Under the pieces are notes generated by a model. It ran no database searches, was not told the DNA's origin, and saw only the letters and a list, made by a program, of their open reading frames with translations. A DNA stretch of 64,000 nucleotides from Actinoplanes aureus (lineage in GTDB: Bacteria; Actinomycetota; Actinomycetes; Mycobacteriales; Micromonosporaceae): contig NZ_JADQTO010000027.1 in the NCBI RefSeq assembly GCF_015704865.1, positions 62,001 to 126,000 of the forward strand, in the 5' to 3' direction. Both the position numbers and the translations under genes were made by a program. Shown piece by piece: positions 59,885-64,000 of this stretch. The stretch's first letter is position 1, and every line of letters starts with the position of its first letter.

Positions 59885-60379
59885 CTACCCCGTGAACATC
59901 TTCGCGTACCGATCCCGCAGCTCTTCCCAGCCGTGCTCCCGCGCGGCGGCGCCGCGCACGGCTTCGACCCGCTCGCCGGCGAGCAGGCGCTCCAGGACGT
60001 CCATGCAGAGGTGCCAGCCGGCCGCGACCATCGCCTCGACGCCCTCCTCGGCGAGGGTGTGCCGCAGGGTGAGCCGGGTGCCGTCGCCGGCCGGCTCCAG
60101 CTCCCAGCGCAGCAGGTCGCCGCCCCAGCTGTACTCCAGCAGGCGGGGCGGCTCGGCCCGGCGCACGGTCGCGGCCAGCGGCGTACGCTCGTCGCCGTCC
60201 ACCATGGTCAGCGTCGTCTCGCCCAGCGTGCCCAGGTCGCGGGCGGCGGTGAAGGGCGCCCACCGGTCGATCTTCTCCGGGTCGGTCAGGGCCAGCCACA
60301 CCTGCTCCGGCGGGCGGCGCAGTTCACGGATGAAGATCAGGGTCCAGCGGTCCCCGTCCGGTACGACGGATGCGGTCAT
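59885..60379 (-). CDS. SRPBCC (AHSA1-type) domain protein
   Basis: A 164-residue START/Bet v1-like protein: FIRELRRPPEQVWLALTDPEKI, RWAPFTAARDLG, LLEYSWGGDLLRWELEP, TRLTLRHTLAEEG and AGWHLCMDVLERLLAGE. Such proteins carry a hydrophobic cavity and often pair with an ArsR-type repressor, as here: its ATG overlaps the stop of the regulator gene (ATGA). Ligand unknown. Confidence 0.88.
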   Translation of the reverse strand: MTASVVPDGDRWTLIFIRELRRPPEQVWLALTDPEKIDRWAPFTAARDLGTLGETTLTMVDGDERTPLAATVRRAEPPRLLEYSWGGDLLRWELEPAGDGTRLTLRHTLAEEGVEAMVAAGWHLCMDVLERLLAGERVEAVRGAAAREHGWEELRDRYAKMFTG

Positions 60380-60678
60380 GACTCCTCCTCAAGGTGACGT
60401 TCCAGCGCGTCGAGATGGTGGTCCCAGAGCCGCCGGTAAGGCGCCAGCCACGCGTCCAGCTCACGGAACGGCCCGGCCTCCAGGCGGTAGATCCGCTGCT
60501 GGGCCCGCACCCGGGCGGACACGACACCGGCCTCGCGCAGCACCCGCAGGTGCTTGGAGACGGCCGGCTGACTCATCCCGAGCGCGCCGACCAGGTCACC
60601 GACGCTCGCCTCACCGGCGCGCAGCACGTCGGTGATCCGGCGGCGGGCCGGTTCGGCGAGCACCTCCAGGACATCCAC
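60376..60678 (-). CDS. ArsR-family HTH regulator
   Basis: A 100-residue winged-helix repressor: VLAEPARRRITDVLRAGEASVGDLVGALGMSQPAVSKHLRVLREAGVV in pieces, with recognition helix SQPAVSKHLRVL. No metal-binding Cys cluster (ELCVCDL) is present, so it belongs to the non-metal subgroup paired with SRPBCC proteins. First gene of the two-gene unit; start ATG at 60678. It probably represses its own operon. Confidence 0.9.
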   Translation of the reverse strand: MDVLEVLAEPARRRITDVLRAGEASVGDLVGALGMSQPAVSKHLRVLREAGVVSARVRAQQRIYRLEAGPFRELDAWLAPYRRLWDHHLDALERHLEEES

Positions 60679-60733
60679 ACCGCCAGCATGCCGCTCCGGT
60701 TATATGCCTGTCAAGGCATGTACAGCACCGAAA

Positions 60734-60763
60734 GAAGCCCCGCCGGTCCTCCGGCGGGGCTTC
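60734..60763 (-). terminator. Terminator of citrate synthase gene
   Basis: Perfect 13-base stem (60734-60746 with 60751-60763), four-base loop, followed on the minus strand by CTTTCGG. It begins seven bases after the gltA stop. Confidence 0.85.
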
Positions 60764-60770
60764 CGCGGGT

Positions 60771-62054
<1,284 letters not shown>

Positions 62055-62176
62055 GTATTTCCCTCACTTCACCGGCAGATGTCCCAAAGATTTTGCCGTT
62101 CACCGTAAACCCTCAACCTGAATGGGTCATCAGGTGGCCACCCGTTGAGGCATTGGTCACCAGTACGTATGGACCG

Positions 62177-62204
62177 TTGCGCCATAGACAATGGTCGGTA
62201 TATT
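62177..62204 (+). promoter_or_regulatory. Putative promoter of universal stress protein gene
   Basis: TTGCGC (62177-62182), 16-base spacer, TATATT (62199-62204), unusually AT-rich for this genome, 33 bases before the ATG and followed by the GGAGG ribosome site. Confidence 0.4.
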
Positions 62205-62236
62205 GCGACACGGTTACGGGAGCGGAGGTCGAACCG

Positions 62237-63106
62237 ATGCGGATCCCGACTCAGAGACCCGTCGTGGTGGGCGTGGACGGGTCCCCGGCAAGCCTGGCCG
62301 CCGTACGGCTGGCCGCGCGGGAGGCTCTCTCCCGCGGACGCACCTTGCACGTCGCTCATGCTTTCACCTGGCCCGATCCGCGGCCGGGAGCCGGTGGCAC
62401 CGACTACGCCCCGGCGCGCCGGGCCGCCTCGCGCGTGGTCGCGGAGGCGGTCGCCACCGCCCAGCGTTCCATACCCGGCGTCGATGCGCGTGGTCAACTC
62501 GTGGATGGGCCGCCCGGGCGCGTCCTGCGGCAGCTCAGCCGCGGTGCCGTACTGCTCGTGCTGGGCGGCGACGCACTGGCCGCCAGCGGCCGGCTGCCGG
62601 CCGGGTCGCCGCTGCTCGAGGTGGTGTCGCAGGCGTGGTGCCCGGTCGCGGTGGCGCGGGGCACGCGGCCGCCGGCCGGGCCGGTGCTGGCCGCTCTCGA
62701 CGGGTCGGCGTACTCGATCCTCGCGCTCCGGTTCGCCGCCGAGGAGGCCGAGCGCCGGGGCGGCCCGGTGCACGTGGCCCACGTCGTCATGGACGATGGA
62801 CCGGACGCCGAGGCCGCCGCCGGCCGGCTGGTCGACGAGGCGCTCGCCGCGGTACCGGGCCTGACCGCCGTACGCCGCCGGTTGTTGATCGGCGTGCCCG
62901 CGGAGACCCTGGTCCAGGCCTCGCGCGATGCCGGGCTGATCGTGCTGGGGCCCCGCGGCCTGCGGGCCGGCGGCCGGCTCGGGACGGTCGCCGAGGAGGT
63001 GCTACGGCGCGGCACGGTGCCGGCGGTCTTCGTGCACGGCCCGCGGATACCCACCCGCCGGGTGCCGGCGCCGCCCGGCCGGCCGGCGCGGACGCTACGG
63101 ACCTGA
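62237..63106 (+). CDS. Universal stress protein (two UspA domains)
   Basis: A 289-residue protein with two tandem UspA domains: residues about 8-140 (VVVGVDGSPASLAAVRLAARE; VLLVLGGDALAASGRLPAGS) and about 150-275 (PVLAALDGSAYSILALRFAAE; LIVLGPRGLRAGGRLGTVAEE). The ATP-binding G-x2-G-x9-G(S/T) pattern is partly kept in both (GPRGLRAGGRLGTVAEEVL best). ATG at 62237 after GGAGG; an upstream in-frame start at 62093 would cross the promoter. The C-terminus ends with a basic Pro-rich tail. Confidence 0.9.
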   Translation: MRIPTQRPVVVGVDGSPASLAAVRLAAREALSRGRTLHVAHAFTWPDPRPGAGGTDYAPARRAASRVVAEAVATAQRSIPGVDARGQLVDGPPGRVLRQLSRGAVLLVLGGDALAASGRLPAGSPLLEVVSQAWCPVAVARGTRPPAGPVLAALDGSAYSILALRFAAEEAERRGGPVHVAHVVMDDGPDAEAAAGRLVDEALAAVPGLTAVRRRLLIGVPAETLVQASRDAGLIVLGPRGLRAGGRLGTVAEEVLRRGTVPAVFVHGPRIPTRRVPAPPGRPARTLRT

Positions 63107-63195
63107 GACGGTTTCGCCCAAGCTGACTAACGCAAGGTGCCCGGATTGCTACCGTTGGTCCGACAGGGATTTGGGGCAAACGGGAGGAATGCCCG

Positions 63196-64000
63196 GTGCT
63201 ATCCGTTCTCCCGCCCGCAGTCGCCCGGCGGCTCTGGCAAGGCATGGCCGTAGGCGGCCTCATCGCCACGGGCGTCTACACGTTCTACTCCTCGTCGGCT
63301 CCGGGGACGATCAGCTTCGTCCTGCTCGGCGTCGTCGTGGTGGTGGCCTGCTTCGCGGGCCCGCGCCGCTGGGGCGCCGAGCCGCCCGGCGCGTGGCTGC
63401 TGATCGGCGCCGCGGCACTCCTCTTCCTGATCGGCGTGCTGATCCGGCCGACGGTCACCGAGGAGCCGATGCCCTGGCCGCTGCTGGCCGACGCGGCCAG
63501 CTTCAGCGGGTACGTCCTGCTCTCGGTCTTCCTGGCCATCCTGCTGCGCAGGCGGGAGAGCCTGGACCGGCACGCCGTCATCGACGGACTGATCGTGGCC
63601 CTGGCCGCCGGGATGACCAGCACCCTGCTGCTGGCGCTGCCAGCCGCCGCGATCCCCGGCCGGTCCGCGCTGCTCTCGATCATCCAGGGCACCTATCCGC
63701 TCTTCGACGTGATGGTGCTGCTGTTGATCGTGAACCTGACGTTCACCGCCAAGACCTGGCCGGTCAGCCTGGTCGCGCTGATCGTCATGATGGTCGGCCT
63801 GTTCGTCGGCGACGCCGCGTACGCGATCGTCGGCGTCAGCGGTCACGTCTACGCCTCGCCACTGCTGAACGTGCCGTTCCTGGTCGCGTACACCGGACTC
63901 GGCGTGGCCGCGCTGCATCCGTCGGTCGTGGAGATGAGCCGGGCCGCCAAGCCACCGGTGCAGGCCTGGTCGTGGCCGCGCCTGCTGGTGCTCGCCCCCG
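63196..64000 (+). CDS. Multi-pass membrane protein, N-terminal part (right edge)
   Basis: A GTG at 63196 with GGGAGGA eight bases upstream opens a frame that runs to the window end (268 codons seen). It contains about seven to eight hydrophobic helices (such as ISFVLLGVVVVVACFAGP, AWLLIGAAALLFLIGVL, MVLLLIVNLTF, LVALIVMMVGLFVGDAAY). This kind of N-terminal membrane module precedes GGDEF/EAL domains in many Micromonosporaceae proteins, so a cyclic-di-GMP enzyme is possible; the deciding C-terminal part is outside. Confidence 0.7.
   Translation, partial: MLSVLPPAVARRLWQGMAVGGLIATGVYTFYSSSAPGTISFVLLGVVVVVACFAGPRRWGAEPPGAWLLIGAAALLFLIGVLIRPTVTEEPMPWPLLADAASFSGYVLLSVFLAILLRRRESLDRHAVIDGLIVALAAGMTSTLLLALPAAAIPGRSALLSIIQGTYPLFDVMVLLLIVNLTFTAKTWPVSLVALIVMMVGLFVGDAAYAIVGVSGHVYASPLLNVPFLVAYTGLGVAALHPSVVEMSRAAKPPVQAWSWPRLLVLAP

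Overview
The window is very GC-rich, with tightly packed genes, frequent GTG starts and many ATGA/GTGA start-stop overlaps. It carries the mycothiol ligase gene mshC, an F420-dependent oxidoreductase, DUF3090, the SCO1664 family and DUF5703. Together these point to a filamentous actinomycete of the Micromonosporaceae type (Actinoplanes-like is my inference). I see no rRNA, tRNA, CRISPR array, transposase, integrase or phage gene, and no gene-free stretch longer than about 300 bases. It reads as ordinary chromosome with lineage-specific accessory islands.

Layout. 1-9.5 kb: a truncated XRE/DUF5753 regulator, a DUF6232 protein, a GntR regulator, a membrane-anchored alpha/beta hydrolase, two NarL-type two-component pairs around a duplicated membrane protein, and a small secreted protein. 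9.7-19.7 kb: a conserved actinobacterial block (mshC, SCO1664 family, DUF3090, histidine phosphatase, F420 oxidoreductase, aldo/keto reductase, a third two-component pair, DUF5703, M20 hydrolase). 19.8-24.8 kb: hemerythrin, LysR regulator, ClpC-type ATPase, NYN-like protein. 25.0-29.7 kb: a four-gene operon around an FtsK/HerA-like ATPase with no function I recognise. 29.7-31.4 kb: an operon on the other strand with a 3 x 23-residue repeat peptide, a JmjC/cupin oxygenase and a 58-residue protein. 31.5-38 kb: two DUF72 proteins, DksA-type finger protein, degenerate uridine kinase, receiver-less winged helix protein, ankyrin protein, SecA2.

38-42.4 kb: alcohol dehydrogenase and Gfo/Idh/MocA oxidoreductase, divergent from a GpgS-like and a GT4 glycosyltransferase. 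42.4-50.5 kb: a signalling island with two STAS/HATPase (anti-sigma type) proteins, CheB, CheR-PAS, a SigB/F-type sigma factor fused to a C-terminal STAS domain, and a 789-residue repeat protein. 50.7-53 kb: membrane protein and a glutamate-cysteine-ligase-like enzyme. 53-58.3 kb: cobalamin genes (CbiG C-terminal domain, CobB/CbiA, CobO, ChlI/ChlD-like chelatase) with a cobalamin riboswitch ahead of the chelatase gene. 58.3-64 kb: gluconokinase, SRPBCC/ArsR pair, citrate synthase, universal stress protein and the start of a multi-pass membrane protein cut by the window edge.

The strongest candidates for undescribed biology are the repeat-peptide/JmjC operon, the FtsK-like operon, and the sigma-STAS island, in which all three STAS domains lack the usual phosphoacceptor serine. 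Assignments rest on reading translated motifs; no database search was run.
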